NCBI RefSeq assembly: GCF_003048255.1
Contig: NZ_CP028487.1
Coordinates: 3,658,001 to 3,722,000 of the forward strand
Source: Yersinia massiliensis
GTDB lineage: Bacteria > Pseudomonadota > Gammaproteobacteria > Enterobacterales > Enterobacteriaceae
DNA: 64,000 nt
Direction of reading: 5' to 3'
Positions 1 to 11,712 of this stretch are shown piece by piece. Below the pieces are notes generated by a model. It was given only the letters and a program-made list of their open reading frames with translations, was not told the DNA's origin and did no database searches. The position numbers and the translations under genes were made by a program. Position 1 is the first letter of the stretch; every line of letters starts with the position of its first letter.

Positions 1-128
1 AAACAATGCCACGTTATACGGGGTTTCCCCTCATCTATCCGTATAAATATCGGGGATGAGGTCGGGGGCGGAGAGACTGATTGGCGTATCAGAATGAATC
101 TACGGCAGGTTAACTCAAGAGCATCAGG

Positions 129-161
129 CAAAAAAAAACCGGGAAATATCATCTCCCGGTT
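129..161 (-). terminator. Rho-independent terminator after proY
   Basis: An 8-bp inverted repeat (AACCGGGA/TCCCGGTT) with a 9-nt loop lies 22 bases beyond the proY stop. Read on the minus strand it is followed by a run of eight or more T. Bases 1-128 beyond it hold no gene that I can recognise; a short inverted repeat (TTATACGG at 14-21, CCGTATAA at 39-46) is visible there. Confidence 0.85.
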
Positions 162-183
162 TGATATGACAGTAAACTCGGCA

Positions 184-1575
184 TCACTCTGCTAGTTTTG
201 TCATCGCCGCCTGTTTTTTCTGATGGTTAATCTTGACGTAATAGCCCACCAGCAACAAGGCAATCCACACTAGCCCGACATACAGTGAGATGCGCGTCGT
301 TGGGAACCAGCCAATCAGACCGATGATAAACACCAAGAAAATGATAGCGATAACTGATGTGAAGGTGCCGCCACGCAGTGGGAAATCTAGCGCCTTAACT
401 TGTTCTTTGCTTAGCGAGCGGCGGAAAGCAATCTGGGAGAACAGGATCATAATCCACACCCAAACTGTCGCGAAGGTCGCGAGTGAGGCAATCACCAAGA
501 ACACATTTTCCGGCATGATGTAGTTAAGATAAACCGCCGTCAGCATGGCAAACATCATCACTAACACCGTCACCCAGGGTACGCCGCGCTTAGAAATCGC
601 AGCAAAAACCTTAGGTGCATGCCCCTGTTCTGCCATCCCGTTCAGCATACGACCCACACCAAACACATCACTGTTAATCGCGGATAACGACGCGGTGATA
701 ACGACAAAGTTCAGAATACCCGCCGCGACAGTGATCCCCATATGCTGGAAAGTCAGAACAAATGGGCTACCATTCGTGCCAACTTGGTTCCATGGGTAGA
801 TAGACATGATGACAAACAGTGTCCCGACGTAGAACACCAGAATACGCCACGGAACTGAATTGATTGCTTTGGGAATGGATTTTTTTGGGTTCTCAGCTTC
901 ACCGGCAGTAATACCAATGATCTCAATACCACCGTAAGCAAACATCACCAGTTGCAACGACAGGATCATCCCGACGAAACCGTTACTGAAGAAGCCGCCA
1001 TGCGTCCAGAGGTTTTGGATACCCGTCGGCTGCCCGCCGTTACCGATCCCCCAAACAATGATACCGATACCGGCCAGAATCATGATGATAATCGTGGCCA
1101 CTTTGAAGAAGGAGAACCAGAACTCCATCTCACCGAAGACCTTCACACTCATCATATTGACTGCGCCAATAATCAGAACAACACTCAGCACCCATACCCA
1201 ATGAGGGACATCAGGGAACCAAACGCCCATGTAGATACCAAAGGCGGTGACATCTGCAATCGCAACAATCAAGATTTCAAAACAATATGTCCAACCGGTG
1301 ATATAGCCCGCCATTGGCCCAAGATAATCTTGTGCATAGCGAGAGAAAGAGCTGGCCTGCGGGTTATTCACTGACATCTCACCCAAAGCGCGCATGATGA
1401 TAAATGCCACCACGCCACCAATGAGGTAGGCCAGTAATACGCTGGGTCCCGCCATCCTTATTGCATCAGCCGATCCATAGAATAAGCCCGTACCTATCGC
1501 TGACCCCAATGCCATAAAACGGATATGGCGCGTTGTTAGGCCGCGCTTAAGCTTATTTTTGACTGGTAATTCCAT
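184..1575 (-). CDS. proY: ProY, proline-specific amino-acid permease
   Basis: Inner-membrane permease of the amino acid-polyamine-organocation family (AAT subfamily), 463 residues with about 12 membrane segments. The N-terminal stretch [17 protein letters not shown] is the family signature around the first helix, and the protein reads almost collinearly with E. coli ProY. A longer reading starts at a TTG at 1602, but that codon lies inside the brnQ terminator and adds residues the family lacks, so the ATG at 1575 is preferred. It follows brnQ in the same orientation, as in E. coli, but a terminator separates the two. ProY is annotated as a cryptic proline transporter in E. coli; the substrate here is inferred from homology. 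Confidence 0.93.
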   Translation of the reverse strand: MELPVKNKLKRGLTTRHIRFMALGSAIGTGLFYGSADAIRMAGPSVLLAYLIGGVVAFIIMRALGEMSVNNPQASSFSRYAQDYLGPMAGYITGWTYCFEILIVAIADVTAFGIYMGVWFPDVPHWVWVLSVVLIIGAVNMMSVKVFGEMEFWFSFFKVATIIIMILAGIGIIVWGIGNGGQPTGIQNLWTHGGFFSNGFVGMILSLQLVMFAYGGIEIIGITAGEAENPKKSIPKAINSVPWRILVFYVGTLFVIMSIYPWNQVGTNGSPFVLTFQHMGITVAAGILNFVVITASLSAINSDVFGVGRMLNGMAEQGHAPKVFAAISKRGVPWVTVLVMMFAMLTAVYLNYIMPENVFLVIASLATFATVWVWIMILFSQIAFRRSLSKEQVKALDFPLRGGTFTSVIAIIFLVFIIGLIGWFPTTRISLYVGLVWIALLLVGYYVKINHQKKQAAMTKLAE

Positions 1576-1600
1576 GCATAAAACCCCGTCTTTTTTCAGC

Positions 1601-1627
1601 AAAAAGCCACGGGGATGAGCCGTGGCT
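1601..1627 (-). terminator. Rho-independent terminator after brnQ
   Basis: An 8-bp stem AGCCACGG/CCGTGGCT with a 7-nt loop, followed on the minus strand by T residues, lies about 25 bases beyond the brnQ stop. It ends just upstream of proY, so proY is probably transcribed partly by read-through or from its own promoter. Confidence 0.8.
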
Positions 1628-1650
1628 AAAGAAAATCTATCACTACCCAG

Positions 1651-2970
1651 TTATTGCTTAGCAGCAACTTCCTGGCGACAGCAGACGCGATCGTACAACC
1701 CTACGACGACGAATACCAGCAGCGAAGGTGATAACCATGCCAGACCTTGCTCAGCCAGCGGCAAATGTTGTGTCCACTCAGGCAGGAAATGCGCAAACGC
1801 AGAAGCTTTGACCGCATCAAGAATACCGAACAGCAAGCTCACTAACATCACCGGTGCCACAATACGGGAAGCGTGGTTCCACCAGCGCAGAGTGAAGCTC
1901 ATCAGCACCAGCACGATACAAGGCGGATAAATGGCTGTCAGTACTGGAATCGAGATCTGAATCAAATGACTCAGCCCCAAATTCGACACCATCATCGAGA
2001 AGATGCCGAGAATAAATACCAGCGTGCGATACGACAATGGCAAGTATTGCGCGAAGAATTCGGCACAGGCACAGGTCAGGCCGACAGCTGTCACCATACA
2101 GGCAATAAATATCAATGCTGCCAAGAATACGCTTCCTAACCCGCCGAAGGTGTGCTGAACGTAAGCATGCAACACTACAGCACCATTTTGTGCCTCTGGT
2201 ACCAAGCTACCGCTGCTAGAACCCAGTTTAAACAAGCTTAGATAGACCAGTGTCAAACCGATACCGGCAATCAAACCTGCCCAAATGGTATAACGCGTCA
2301 GCAACTGGGCAGAAACCACGCCACGCGAACGGGCCGCATTGACGATAACAATACCGAAGACCAAAGCGCCCAAGGTGTCCATGGTCAAATAGCCATTAAC
2401 AAACCCTGAAGAGAACGGTACTTGCAAATAGGCATCCGTAGCAGGAATCAGCGGACCTGCAGGCCAAAGCAGCGCAGCAATCCCCAGAACTGCCAGTGCT
2501 AAAATCTTAAGCGGTGCCAAAATATGGCCGACCGTGTCTAGCAAACGGCCTGGGTACAGCGAAATACCAATCACTAAAGCGAAATAAACTACGCTATAGA
2601 TAAACAAAGGTAATGGACCATCACCGGTCAGAGGGGCAATACCGACTTCGAAGGAGACTGTTGCGGTACGCGGGGTCGCGAACAGTGGGCCAACCGCCAG
2701 ATAGCAAACCGTCGCCAGTACCAGACCGGCACTGCGACCAATTGGAGTACTGAGCGAATCAATGCCCCCGCCGACTCTTGCCAGCGCAATCACCGTAATA
2801 ACCGGTAATCCGACTGCCGTGATCAGGAAGCCTAGTGCAGCCATCCAAACATGTTCACCCGATTGCAAACCTACCATCGGCGGGAAAATGATATTGCCGG
2901 CCCCAACGAATAAGGCAAAGGTCATAAAACCTAATGCCATAATATCTTTAGACGATAAACGATGACTCAT
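1651..2970 (-). CDS. brnQ: BrnQ, branched-chain amino-acid/Na+ symporter
   Basis: LIVCS-family inner-membrane carrier, 439 residues and about 12 transmembrane helices, which takes up leucine, isoleucine and valine with sodium. The N-terminus ([20 protein letters not shown]) and the inner motif [19 protein letters not shown] are near-identical to E. coli BrnQ, and the length is the same. The ATG at 2970 matches the family start. In E. coli brnQ directly follows phoR; here a PstS-like gene and a 454-base gap lie between them. Use of the Na+ gradient fits with the nqr sodium pump encoded in the same window, though that link is only contextual. Confidence 0.95.
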   Translation of the reverse strand: MSHRLSSKDIMALGFMTFALFVGAGNIIFPPMVGLQSGEHVWMAALGFLITAVGLPVITVIALARVGGGIDSLSTPIGRSAGLVLATVCYLAVGPLFATPRTATVSFEVGIAPLTGDGPLPLFIYSVVYFALVIGISLYPGRLLDTVGHILAPLKILALAVLGIAALLWPAGPLIPATDAYLQVPFSSGFVNGYLTMDTLGALVFGIVIVNAARSRGVVSAQLLTRYTIWAGLIAGIGLTLVYLSLFKLGSSSGSLVPEAQNGAVVLHAYVQHTFGGLGSVFLAALIFIACMVTAVGLTCACAEFFAQYLPLSYRTLVFILGIFSMMVSNLGLSHLIQISIPVLTAIYPPCIVLVLMSFTLRWWNHASRIVAPVMLVSLLFGILDAVKASAFAHFLPEWTQHLPLAEQGLAWLSPSLLVFVVVGLYDRVCCRQEVAAKQ

Positions 2971-3424
2971 AGTGATGTGCGTTGCCTAGTTAAATGACAA
3001 AAGAAAAAGTCCTAAGTCGTGGTCTTTCCGACGTGATCGAAACGATACAAAGCTCTAGTAAACGCAAACTTCGGCGGTTAATAAGCAATCTATTTCGTCA
3101 GTATGCAGTGTTTTTGAAGTTATTTGCAGGTGGAATAGGCCAACAACGGCGGTAAGTAGACCGTTTATAGCGGCGAAAGGCAAGTAGGGATCACAAATGC
3201 AGAGTCATCAACCAGATAATTTCTTAAAGCCAGTTAATCGTGCCAGATTTTGATAAATACGCATCACAAGATTTGTATCATTTATATCCAATCGTTAACA
3301 ATTTACTGCCAATATCACCCAACCTCCCCCACCAAATGGATGAAAATATCATCAACTCATTGGGGGAATGATGTAACACGAAATTGCCCTAACTGAGGAC
3401 GTCAAAAATAACGATTAACACCCG
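2971..3424. other. Intergenic region, brnQ leader side
   Basis: No gene seen. The right-hand part has an imperfect inverted repeat (arms TCCCCCA at 3325-3331 and TGGGGGA at 3361-3367) just beyond the PstS-like gene. It lacks a T tract, so termination is uncertain. The left part must carry the brnQ promoter, which I could not place with confidence. Confidence 0.5.
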
Positions 3425-4414
3425 CTAATCAGCAAACCCCAACGCTTTTCGTGTGCGCATCAATACTTCTGGCGGTAAAGGCAGATAACCATCATGGGTG
3501 ACCCGCTTTTGCCCATCTGGTGATAAAACCCGTTCAAGGAAGGCAGCTGTAAGTGGCTCTAATGGCTGACCCGGCACCTTATTGATATAGATATACAGGT
3601 AGCGCGACAAAGGATAGCGGCCTTCTTCGACATTTTCAGGTGTTGGCAGGACAAAATCCTGCCCCGTTGCCGATAACGCCAAGGGTTTGACCCCACTATT
3701 ACGAAAACCAATACTGGCGTAACCAATGCCGTTTAATGATCCAGCTACCGCCTGCACCACCGATGCAGACCCCGGTAGTTCATTGATAGTATCTATAAAA
3801 TCACCATCGCAGAGGACCCGATGCTTAAAGTAACCGTAGGTGCCAGAAGCTGAATTTCGGCTATAGCGCTGCAAGGCACGAGCCGCCCATTCCCCCTCTA
3901 ATCCCAACTCACCAAAACGCTGAATCTGCCGAGGCTCACCACACCGACGATTCTGCGAAAAAATCGCATCAAGTTGCGATAAGGTCAATTTGTTCAGTGG
4001 GTTATCTTGCTGGACAAACACCACCAATGCATCGACAGCGACAGGAACTGCGAGTGGCGCATAACCATAGCGTTGAGTAAAAGCGGCAATCTCTGCGTTT
4101 TTCATTGGCCGACTCATGGGGCCAAGTTGCGCGGCGCCAGCGGCCAAAGCAGCAGGCGCTGTCGAAGAACCAGCGGCCTGTATCTGCAAATTAACGCCAG
4201 GATAGTGATGAGTGAAATCATCAGCCCACAGAGAAATCAAGTTAGCTAACGTATCGGAGCCAACACTGGAAAGATTGCCAGACAGAGTATTAGAGTCTGA
4301 AATGGGTGATAATGACGGCTGTGTCGCCATTGGCGATATCACTACTTGCTGCGCGAAACCACCCTGACTTAACCATAGCAGAGCGGTGAACAGCGCCAGT
4401 TTTCCCCATCTCAT
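3425..4414 (-). CDS. PstS-like phosphate-binding periplasmic protein
   Basis: A 329-residue protein with an N-terminal signal peptide (hydrophobic LALFTALLWLS, likely cleavage after GGFA) and a PBP-like domain of the PstS family. Visible family marks are the VGSDTL phosphate-loop region near the start of the mature protein, the AAGAAQLGPMSR segment and the SASGTYGYF segment that lines the ligand cleft. It starts 21 bases after phoR and is probably co-transcribed with phoBR, so the Pho regulon should control it. E. coli has no gene here. No permease or ATPase gene lies nearby, so it either feeds a PstCAB complex encoded elsewhere or has a sensing or scavenging role. Phosphate as ligand is inferred from the family and the location. 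Confidence 0.82.
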   Translation of the reverse strand: MRWGKLALFTALLWLSQGGFAQQVVISPMATQPSLSPISDSNTLSGNLSSVGSDTLANLISLWADDFTHHYPGVNLQIQAAGSSTAPAALAAGAAQLGPMSRPMKNAEIAAFTQRYGYAPLAVPVAVDALVVFVQQDNPLNKLTLSQLDAIFSQNRRCGEPRQIQRFGELGLEGEWAARALQRYSRNSASGTYGYFKHRVLCDGDFIDTINELPGSASVVQAVAGSLNGIGYASIGFRNSGVKPLALSATGQDFVLPTPENVEEGRYPLSRYLYIYINKVPGQPLEPLTAAFLERVLSPDGQKRVTHDGYLPLPPEVLMRTRKALGFAD

Positions 4415-4435
4415 CAGCTTGGTATCCAGGCAGTA

Positions 4436-5752
4436 TTAGGATTTGACTGCATTCTCAGCTAAAACGGCAGGAACAATCAACCGGTTCGGCAAGGTAAAAA
4501 TAAATCGTGTGCCGAGCCCAATTTCACTCATGACATCTAAACGTGCATCGTGATGACTCAGCGCATGCTTCACAATGGCCAGTCCCAATCCACTCCCCCC
4601 TGTTTGCCGTGATCGAGCCTTATCTACCCGATAAAAACGCTCTGTCAGCCGTGGCACATGCTCCGGACCTATCCCCGGCCCATTATCGCTAACCTGGAAT
4701 TGTGCGCCTTGCGGCGTTTGCTGCCAACACACCTCTATTTTGGTCCCTTCAGGTGTGTGATTCACCGCGTTATACACCAAGTTCGACACCGCACTGCGCA
4801 GTTGATCTTCGTTACCAAAGACTTTTAATTGATCGTTTACTCGGAAAGTAATTTCATGACGTCCGTTACTCAACGCCTGCACTTCTTGCTGCAATACTCT
4901 GAGCATCAACGGAATATCCACACGCTCATTCATATCCACATTCGGGGCCGCTTCAATACGTGATAACGTTAGCAGCTGTTTTACTAGCCCATCCATGCGC
5001 TTCGTCTGTTCCTGCATCGTCCCGAGAGCTTTATCCCGTAATGGCCCCGCTAACTCTTGGTCATGCATCATTTCCAAATAGCCCTGCAATACCGTCAGAG
5101 GTGTGCGCAACTCATGGCTGACGTTAGCAAAGAAATTACGCCTCGCCCCTTCTAACTGCCGCATTTGCGTTACATCGCGGGCGACCATCAAGAGTTGCCC
5201 TTCGGAATAAGGCATCACGCGGAACTCCACGTAGTAGCCATTATTTAATTGCAGGGTTAATGGGCGAGTAAATGTTTGTTGTTGCAGATATAGACTGAAT
5301 TCGGGGTAACGCAATAAATTGAGAATATGCTGACCATTATCCTCGGGCCAGCGGAACCCCAATAATTGCTGGGCCAAACCGTTACACCAGAAGATATTGC
5401 CATCGACCGTCGTGATCACCACGGCATCGGGTAACGATTCGGCACCACTGCGAAAACGTTTAATGAGTAATGCCAATTCACGCCGCCGACGACGATTTCT
5501 CAGTTGCATCTGGTACAAGCCGTAAAACAACGGCTCCCAGCTCCAACGGCCAGCAGGCGGAGTCATACTGCGGTCTAACCACAGCCAATGAGATAACTTG
5601 AGTTGGTTATAGAAATTCCAGACCAGCGCCGCCAGTACTGACACCAGCAATAGCCAAGGAAGATAGCCGATAAAAGCACCCAGCAATAAAGCTGGCAAAC
5701 AAAAAAGCGCCAGCTCTAAAGCCAGCCTTTTCCATGATAAGCGTTCTAACAC
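4436..5752 (-). CDS. phoR: PhoR, phosphate-regulon sensor histidine kinase
   Basis: Inner-membrane sensor kinase, 438 residues. Two hydrophobic segments occupy residues 12-46, a PAS domain follows (about 100-195), then the HisKA dimerisation domain with the H-box [13 protein letters not shown] (phosphorylated His213), and an ATPase domain with N-box NLVYNAVNH and G-boxes DNGPGIG and [12 protein letters not shown]. It phosphorylates PhoB when phosphate is scarce and dephosphorylates it when the Pst-PhoU complex reports plenty. The start codon is GTG at 5752, where the residues [10 protein letters not shown] match E. coli PhoR. It lies 24 bases after phoB. Confidence 0.97.
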   Translation of the reverse strand: MLERLSWKRLALELALFCLPALLLGAFIGYLPWLLLVSVLAALVWNFYNQLKLSHWLWLDRSMTPPAGRWSWEPLFYGLYQMQLRNRRRRRELALLIKRFRSGAESLPDAVVITTVDGNIFWCNGLAQQLLGFRWPEDNGQHILNLLRYPEFSLYLQQQTFTRPLTLQLNNGYYVEFRVMPYSEGQLLMVARDVTQMRQLEGARRNFFANVSHELRTPLTVLQGYLEMMHDQELAGPLRDKALGTMQEQTKRMDGLVKQLLTLSRIEAAPNVDMNERVDIPLMLRVLQQEVQALSNGRHEITFRVNDQLKVFGNEDQLRSAVSNLVYNAVNHTPEGTKIEVCWQQTPQGAQFQVSDNGPGIGPEHVPRLTERFYRVDKARSRQTGGSGLGLAIVKHALSHHDARLDVMSEIGLGTRFIFTLPNRLIVPAVLAENAVKS

Positions 5753-5776
5753 AACGAATTCTCCGGCACTGAAAAC

Positions 5777-6466
5777 TCAGTAGCGCGTTGAGAAACGGTA
5801 TCCAGTTCCCCGGACAGTTTGTACCATGCGGTCATGACCATCAACTTCAAGCGCCTTGCGTAGCCGACGAATATGCACGTCAACCGTACGATCTTCTACA
5901 TAAACGTTAGTGCCCCAGACATAATTAAGCAACTGTTCACGGCTGTAAACACGCTCAGGGTGGGTCATAAAGAAGTGTAACAGTTTGAACTCAGTAGGCC
6001 CCATATCGAGCGCTTGCTCATTGGCCATGACGCGATGCGATGAAGGATCAAGACTCAAACCTTGCATTTCAATGACTTCTTCAACTGCCATGGGGGATAT
6101 TCGGCGCATAACAGCTTTGATACGTGCCACCAGCTCTTTTGGCGAGAAAGGCTTAGTAATGTAATCATCAGCCCCGACTTCTAAACCACGTACCCTATCT
6201 TCTTCTTCACCACGGGCAGTGAGCATCATCACCGGAATGTCTCTGGTGAGTGCTTCACGTTTCATATGCTTGATAAACTGAATACCCGAACCGCCAGGTA
6301 ACATCCAGTCCAACAACACTAAATCAGGGAAAGGCTCCGACAGACGAGTGACTGCGCTGTCATAATCTTCGGCTTCTAACGGTTGGTAACCATTCTGCTC
6401 CAACACAAAGCACACCATCTCACGGATTGGCGCTTCATCTTCCACCACCAGTATGCGTCTTGCCAT
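5777..6466 (-). CDS. phoB: PhoB, phosphate-regulon response regulator
   Basis: OmpR-type response regulator, 229 residues, with a receiver domain (phospho-acceptor Asp53 in LLDWMLPG, acidic pocket EDE, Lys of TKPFSP) and a C-terminal winged-helix DNA-binding domain ([25 protein letters not shown]). It binds pho boxes to activate phosphate-scavenging genes. The frame stays open upstream as far as 6787, but that extension crosses the pho box and sbcD and is not coding. The start at 6466 gives the usual [11 protein letters not shown]; an adjacent ATG at 6469 is possible. Confidence 0.97.
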   Translation of the reverse strand: MARRILVVEDEAPIREMVCFVLEQNGYQPLEAEDYDSAVTRLSEPFPDLVLLDWMLPGGSGIQFIKHMKREALTRDIPVMMLTARGEEEDRVRGLEVGADDYITKPFSPKELVARIKAVMRRISPMAVEEVIEMQGLSLDPSSHRVMANEQALDMGPTEFKLLHFFMTHPERVYSREQLLNYVWGTNVYVEDRTVDVHIRRLRKALEVDGHDRMVQTVRGTGYRFSTRY

Positions 6467-6520
6467 CATCAACCCTGCCAGTAAGTTAGTGGTCACTATT
6501 TGATTTCGGGAGCCATTATG

Positions 6521-6550
6521 CGTCAGTTTTGTGACATTTTTATGAAAAAC
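6521..6550 (-). promoter_or_regulatory. Pho box in front of phoB
   Basis: Read on the minus strand the site contains TTTTTCATAAAAATGTCACA and then AAACTGACG, the 11-bp direct repeats spaced by A/T-rich DNA that PhoB recognises. The following bases CTGACGCATAATG match those after the E. coli phoB pho box. It lies about 55 bases before phoB and explains autoregulation of the phoBR operon. Confidence 0.88.
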
Positions 6551-6734
6551 ATCACGCTTCTGCAAGCAATAAGCATAGTGATAAATTTCATCGTAATTGC
6601 AAAATGCAGCAGCCAACTTTGCGAGACGTCTCGGAGATTTGTCGTATGGTACGGTTTTAGCCGCGACAACGCGCTGCCAGCGTTTATAATCAGCGCCATT
6701 CTCTGTGACTGATAACCTGCCGTGCGGGAGATTT

Positions 6735-7973
6735 ATGCGCATTATCCATACCTCTGATTGGCATTTAGGCCAGCATTTCTTCACCAAAAGCCGAGCTGCT
6801 GAACATCAGGCGTTCCTGCACTGGCTCATTAAGCAGATCGAAGAAAATCAGGTAGATGCGCTGATTGTTGCGGGTGATATTTTCGATACTGGCTCACCAC
6901 CAAGCTATGCACGAGAGCTCTATAACCGTTTTGTGGTGGATATCCAAGTCACTGGCTGTCAGTTGGTTGTGCTCGGGGGCAATCATGATTCAGTATCGAC
7001 CCTCAATGAGTCTCGGGGTTTACTTTCCTATCTCAATACAACAGTGATCTCTTCTGCTAATAGCAACCTCGAACAGCAAGTTATTACATTGAAAAACCGC
7101 CAGCAAGAGCCTGCCGCCCTACTGTGTGCTGTCCCCTTCTTACGCCCGCGTGACTTAGTCACCAGCCAAGCAGGCGAATCTAGTGGGCAAAAACAGCTGG
7201 CCTTGCAAGAAGCCATTGCAGGCCACTATTTGGCGTTATATCAGCAAGCCGTTGAGCTGCGTAGCAAATTGAACCTAGCGATACCGATTATTGCCACTGG
7301 GCATCTCACCACTGTGGGAGTGACAACCTCGGACTCTGTTCGTGAAATCTATATTGGTACACTGGATGCCTTTCCTGCGCAGGCGTTTCCACCGGCAGAT
7401 TACATTGCATTAGGCCATATTCATCGTGCTCAACAGGTCGCAAAAACCGAGTATATTCGCTATAGCGGATCCCCCATCGCGCTAAGTTTTGATGAGCTGG
7501 GTAAAGAGAAGAGTGTCTATCTGGTTGAATTTACCCAACAAACATTGACATCAGTCACCCCACTCATCATCCCGCAGTTTCAACCCATGCGGCTTATCAA
7601 AGGGGATTTGCAGCAAATAGAACAGCAATTAACTCAATTTGCTGACCATCAAGGCTTACCCGTATGGCTTGATATCGAAGTTGCCACTCAAGACTATCTT
7701 ACTGATATCCAAAGGCGTATTCAGGCACTGGCCGCTGACCTCCCTGTTGAAGTCGTGTTATTACGCCGTAGCAAAGAGCAACGCAACAATCTGATTGAGC
7801 GCCAAGAGAAAGAAACACTTAATGAATTGAGTGTCACTGAGGTCTTCGAGCGCAGGCTTGCTCTAGAGAGCGATTTAGCTGAGCCGCGCCAGCAACGAAT
7901 GCGCCAGCTATTTGGCCAAGCGGTTGAAGATATCACGCAAGGAAAAGATGCCGCAGAGGAGCAGCCATTATGA
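6735..7973 (+). CDS. sbcD: SbcD, nuclease subunit of SbcCD
   Basis: Mre11-type calcineurin-like phosphoesterase, 412 residues. Metal-binding motifs appear in order: HTSDWHLG at the start, [20 protein letters not shown], then ATGHLT and GHIHRAQ. With SbcC it cleaves DNA hairpins, palindromes and protein-blocked ends. The ATG at 6735 sits behind GGGAG and gives the N-terminus [10 protein letters not shown] found in E. coli; an earlier in-frame ATG at 6705 adds residues without homology. The gene is divergent from phoB, and its last four bases overlap sbcC (ATGA), so the two are translationally coupled. Confidence 0.96.
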   Translation: MRIIHTSDWHLGQHFFTKSRAAEHQAFLHWLIKQIEENQVDALIVAGDIFDTGSPPSYARELYNRFVVDIQVTGCQLVVLGGNHDSVSTLNESRGLLSYLNTTVISSANSNLEQQVITLKNRQQEPAALLCAVPFLRPRDLVTSQAGESSGQKQLALQEAIAGHYLALYQQAVELRSKLNLAIPIIATGHLTTVGVTTSDSVREIYIGTLDAFPAQAFPPADYIALGHIHRAQQVAKTEYIRYSGSPIALSFDELGKEKSVYLVEFTQQTLTSVTPLIIPQFQPMRLIKGDLQQIEQQLTQFADHQGLPVWLDIEVATQDYLTDIQRRIQALAADLPVEVVLLRRSKEQRNNLIERQEKETLNELSVTEVFERRLALESDLAEPRQQRMRQLFGQAVEDITQGKDAAEEQPL

Positions 7974-10900
7974 AAATTTTAAGTCTGCGCCTGAAAAATA
8001 TTAATTCGCTGCAAGGGGAATGGAAGATTGACTTCACCGTCGAACCCTTTGCCAGCAATGGATTATTCGCGATAACCGGCCCCACCGGTGCGGGGAAAAC
8101 GACATTATTAGATGCAATTTGTCTTGCGCTGTATCACCAAACGCCTCGGCTGAATGTCACCCCCAGCCAAAATGAGCTGATGACACGCCATACTGCTGAA
8201 TCATTGGCCGAAGTTGAGTTTGAAGTAAAAGGCACGCGATATCGTGCATTTTGGAGCCAACGTCGCGCCAAAAATAGCCCTGAAGGCAATCTACAAGCGC
8301 CGAAAGTGGAATTGGCCATATGCGAAAGTGGGAAAATCCTGGCTGATAAAGTACGCGATAAGCTCGATATGATTGCCGAGATCACTGGGCTGGATTTTGG
8401 TCGATTCACCAAATCCATGATGCTGTCACAGGGGCAATTTGCCGCGTTCTTAAATGCTGACGCCAATGATCGTGCGGAGTTACTGGAAGAGCTAACAGGC
8501 ACCGACATTTATGGGCGGATATCCGAGCGGGTGTTCGAGCAACACAAAGAGGCCAAAGTCGCTCTGGACGCCTTGCATCAGCGGGCTGCCGGTATTGAGC
8601 TGCTAAACGAAGAGCAGCGTTCAGTTTTGGCACAACAAATAGAAGCACTTCGCCAACAAGAACAGCAGCTCACATCAGAGCAATCCGTTAATCAACAACA
8701 AATAAGCTGGTTGACTCGTTGGCAGCAGCAACAAAAAGAAGCGCTGGAATATCAACAACAGCAAGTCTCTATTGAACAGGACTTTGAACAGGCTCAGCCT
8801 GAATTGTTACGGCTTGCCCGTAGTGAACCGGCTGAAAAGTTGCGTCCCTTATTGCGAGAGCGTTCACGCACCCAAGAAGAGTTACAAAAAATTCAACTTC
8901 GTATCACCACACTGACCGAACAACAGCAACAACTTCAAACTCAGTTGATACCCTTGACCGAAGCATTGGAGCACGCCATTTTGGCGCGCCAACAACAAGT
9001 GCTTAAGCAGCATGAACAAGAAACGCTGATTGAGCAAAAAGTCATCCCGCTGGATAACACCCTCGCACAACAGCAACTCGTATTGGAGCAACTAGCGCTA
9101 CAACTCCAGCAGTTACAGGGCAAAGAACAGCAAGAACGCCAACTGCTTGAGCTTAATGAGCAGCAACTGCTAAAAACTCAACAACGCCTACAGCAACTGG
9201 CAGAATACACGCAACTTCATTCCCACCATCAGCACTGGGAAAAGAACCTGCCATTATGGCGTGAGCAGTTCCGTCAACTGCAATTACAGCAACAACAATC
9301 GGTTGAAAACGAACAACAGCAGCAGCAACAAGTTACATTACTCAATACACTGCAGCAGCAAATCACCACATTGAATGAGCAGAATAAACAGCAGCAAATT
9401 GCCCTGACACAGGCCAGTTCGCATACGGATAACATCCAGCGGCAATTAGCCGAGTTTGAGCAGCAACAGCCCTCGGCACAGTTACGCCTGCAATGGATCC
9501 GCCTCCAAGAACAACGGTCCGTACGGCAGCAATTGGCAGCACTTTCGCCGTTGGCGCAACAAGTGCAATTATTGATTGATAAACAGCAGCAGCAATTCGT
9601 TAGCCAGCAGCAACAGTTAAAGCTGCTTGAGCCGCAATTAGCCGAAAAACGTCAGTTATATAAGCAACAAAAGCAACATCAAACTGATTTGGAAAGTTTG
9701 TGGGAACGAGAAAAACAGATAGCAGGGTTAGAGGCAGAGCGGGCGAAACTCGAATCGGGAAAAGCCTGTCCATTATGTGGTGCTCTGGATCATCCGGCGA
9801 TTACCGAATATCAAGCGGTAAAACCCTCAGAAACGGCTAAGCGTCTTGATGCGTTACGTCAACAAGTTGAACAGCTCTCCACTGCTGGAACGGAGCTACG
9901 CACGCAAGTCGAAAACATGCAGCTACAGCAACAGCGATTGGAGCAAGAATTACAGCACCATCACCAGCAATTGGCTGATTACCAACAACGCTGGCAAGCA
10001 CTCGTTAAACCTCTGGCATTGACAATAAGCTTGGATGATTCGGAAGCATTGGCCATTTGGCTGGATCAACAAGAACAGTTAGAGCAAAACTGCCAGCAAA
10101 AATTGGCTGAATATGAACGCTTAAATCAGCTACATCAGCAGGCCAAAGATGCGTTGTCTCAAGCCGAACAACAGCAGCAAAAACATCAGCAACAAGTGGC
10201 TCTCATCACGCAACGCCAACAAGATGCCCAGAAACCCCATCAAGCGTTGTTAGCGCAGCATCAGCGGCAACAGGATGAACTGGCCCTGATGCGCCAGAAC
10301 TTCCATCATACGTTAGCTGAATTATCGCTATCATTACCGGAAACAGACCAACAGCAGAGTTGGCTGGCGCAACGAGAAGAAGAGAACCAACGCTGGCAGC
10401 TGTATCAGCAAGAGCAACAGCAGTTGGCCTTGGGGAAACAAGCACTAGAGACGCGAATTGAAGATGAGCGTCGCCACTTGCAAGCCTGTGTTGAGCAATT
10501 AGCTGAACTTACCGAAAAGCATCAACAGGCTGAAGCCCTGTTGCAGCAATACCGTCAGCAGCGCCAAGGGTTGTTTGGTGATAAACGTGTCATCGAGGCG
10601 CGCCAGTCACTGCGCCAAGAGCAGCAGCAAGTTGAGTTAATGCAACAGAAGGCTGCAGAATCTTTGCAGTTGGCTCAATCCCAGCTCAACCGACTTTTGG
10701 GAGAACTGGCGGGACTAGAGCAGCAATATCAGCATAATCAACAAAATGCGGCAACAGCTCAAACAGAGTTACAACAAGCACTGGAAAACAGTGAATTCGA
10801 CGATGAAGCGGCATTAACGGCGGCCTTGCTTAGCGAAGAAGAGAGGCAACGTTTACAGCAATTACAACAACAATTGAGCGAACGGCGACAGCAAATACAA

Positions 10901-11659
10901 ATTCGCCAACAACAAACCCAAGAAGCACTGGAGCAACACCTCCTACAGTGCCCCGCAGGCGTCTTTCAAACATCTGAGTTGGCGGTATTAGAACAACAAC
11001 TCGAACAGATATTTGCACAGCTCAAAGCTAATACTCTACGTCAGGGTGAACTACGTAATCAGCTAGAAAGTGACACCGCTCGTCGTCACAATCAACATGC
11101 CTTGTTTGAACAAATTGAGCAAAGCCAACAGCAATATGATGATTGGAGCTATCTCAATCACTTAATTGGCTCTAAAGAGGGTGATAAATTCCGTAAATTT
11201 GCCCAAGGGCTGACACTCGACCATTTGGTCTATTTAGCCAATATTCAGCTTAGTCGTTTGCATGGTCGCTATTTGTTACAGCGTAAAACCAGTGATGCAT
11301 TGGAGCTGCAAGTGGTGGATACGTGGCAAGCGGATGCAATACGCGATACGCGAACGTTATCTGGCGGTGAAAGTTTTCTGGTCAGCTTAGCGTTGGCGTT
11401 GGCGCTGTCGGATTTGGTAAGCCACAAAACCAGCATTGATTCGCTGTTCCTTGACGAAGGTTTCGGTACGCTAGATGCCGAAACGCTGGATACCGCCTTG
11501 GATGCTCTCGATAGCCTGAATGCGTCGGGTAAGACGATCGGGGTGATCAGCCACGTTGAGGCAATGAAGGAAAGGATTCCAGTGCAAATCAAAGTGAAGA
11601 AAGTCAACGGACTCGGGGTTAGCCGTTTAGATAATATCTTCCGCGTTGATCAAGACTGA
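7970..11659 (+). CDS. sbcC: SbcC, SMC-like ATPase subunit of SbcCD
   Basis: Rad50-type ATPase of 1229 residues. The N-terminal Walker A is GPTGAGKTT (37-45); a long coiled coil is interrupted by the zinc hook CPLC (Cys600, Cys603); the C-terminal half holds the signature LSGGE (1130-1134) and the Walker [10 protein letters not shown] (about 1158-1166). It is some 180 residues longer than E. coli SbcC, and the surplus lies in the coiled coil, which is crowded with glutamine runs encoded by CAA and CAG. All catalytic motifs and the hook are intact, so it should be functional. The frame runs unbroken to a TGA at the edge of the repeat array. Confidence 0.95.
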   Translation: MKILSLRLKNINSLQGEWKIDFTVEPFASNGLFAITGPTGAGKTTLLDAICLALYHQTPRLNVTPSQNELMTRHTAESLAEVEFEVKGTRYRAFWSQRRAKNSPEGNLQAPKVELAICESGKILADKVRDKLDMIAEITGLDFGRFTKSMMLSQGQFAAFLNADANDRAELLEELTGTDIYGRISERVFEQHKEAKVALDALHQRAAGIELLNEEQRSVLAQQIEALRQQEQQLTSEQSVNQQQISWLTRWQQQQKEALEYQQQQVSIEQDFEQAQPELLRLARSEPAEKLRPLLRERSRTQEELQKIQLRITTLTEQQQQLQTQLIPLTEALEHAILARQQQVLKQHEQETLIEQKVIPLDNTLAQQQLVLEQLALQLQQLQGKEQQERQLLELNEQQLLKTQQRLQQLAEYTQLHSHHQHWEKNLPLWREQFRQLQLQQQQSVENEQQQQQQVTLLNTLQQQITTLNEQNKQQQIALTQASSHTDNIQRQLAEFEQQQPSAQLRLQWIRLQEQRSVRQQLAALSPLAQQVQLLIDKQQQQFVSQQQQLKLLEPQLAEKRQLYKQQKQHQTDLESLWEREKQIAGLEAERAKLESGKACPLCGALDHPAITEYQAVKPSETAKRLDALRQQVEQLSTAGTELRTQVENMQLQQQRLEQELQHHHQQLADYQQRWQALVKPLALTISLDDSEALAIWLDQQEQLEQNCQQKLAEYERLNQLHQQAKDALSQAEQQQQKHQQQVALITQRQQDAQKPHQALLAQHQRQQDELALMRQNFHHTLAELSLSLPETDQQQSWLAQREEENQRWQLYQQEQQQLALGKQALETRIEDERRHLQACVEQLAELTEKHQQAEALLQQYRQQRQGLFGDKRVIEARQSLRQEQQQVELMQQKAAESLQLAQSQLNRLLGELAGLEQQYQHNQQNAATAQTELQQALENSEFDDEAALTAALLSEEERQRLQQLQQQLSERRQQIQIRQQQTQEALEQHLLQCPAGVFQTSELAVLEQQLEQIFAQLKANTLRQGELRNQLESDTARRHNQHALFEQIEQSQQQYDDWSYLNHLIGSKEGDKFRKFAQGLTLDHLVYLANIQLSRLHGRYLLQRKTSDALELQVVDTWQADAIRDTRTLSGGESFLVSLALALALSDLVSHKTSIDSLFLDEGFGTLDAETLDTALDALDSLNASGKTIGVISHVEAMKERIPVQIKVKKVNGLGVSRLDNIFRVDQD

Positions 11660-11712
11660 ACCCACCCGAATCCATGATTCGAGTAAGTGATGGCTGCCCT
11701 ACCGACGAAGGC

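Noticed and set aside
1..128. Inverted repeat near the left end as a riboswitch or gene start
   Set aside because: Too short and without context from outside the window; no reading frame or known motif supports it.
952..1374. 140-codon plus-strand frame inside proY
   Set aside because: It is antisense to a well-conserved permease and its translation is unlike any real protein.
6500..6712. Open frame of 70 codons on the plus strand between phoB and sbcD
   Set aside because: It spans the pho box and the divergent promoters, has no ribosome site and overlaps the sbcD start; promoter DNA is the better reading.
10206..10445. Minus-strand frames within sbcC rich in Leu, Ala and Val
   Set aside because: These are the antisense of CAG/CAA-rich coiled-coil coding and not genes.
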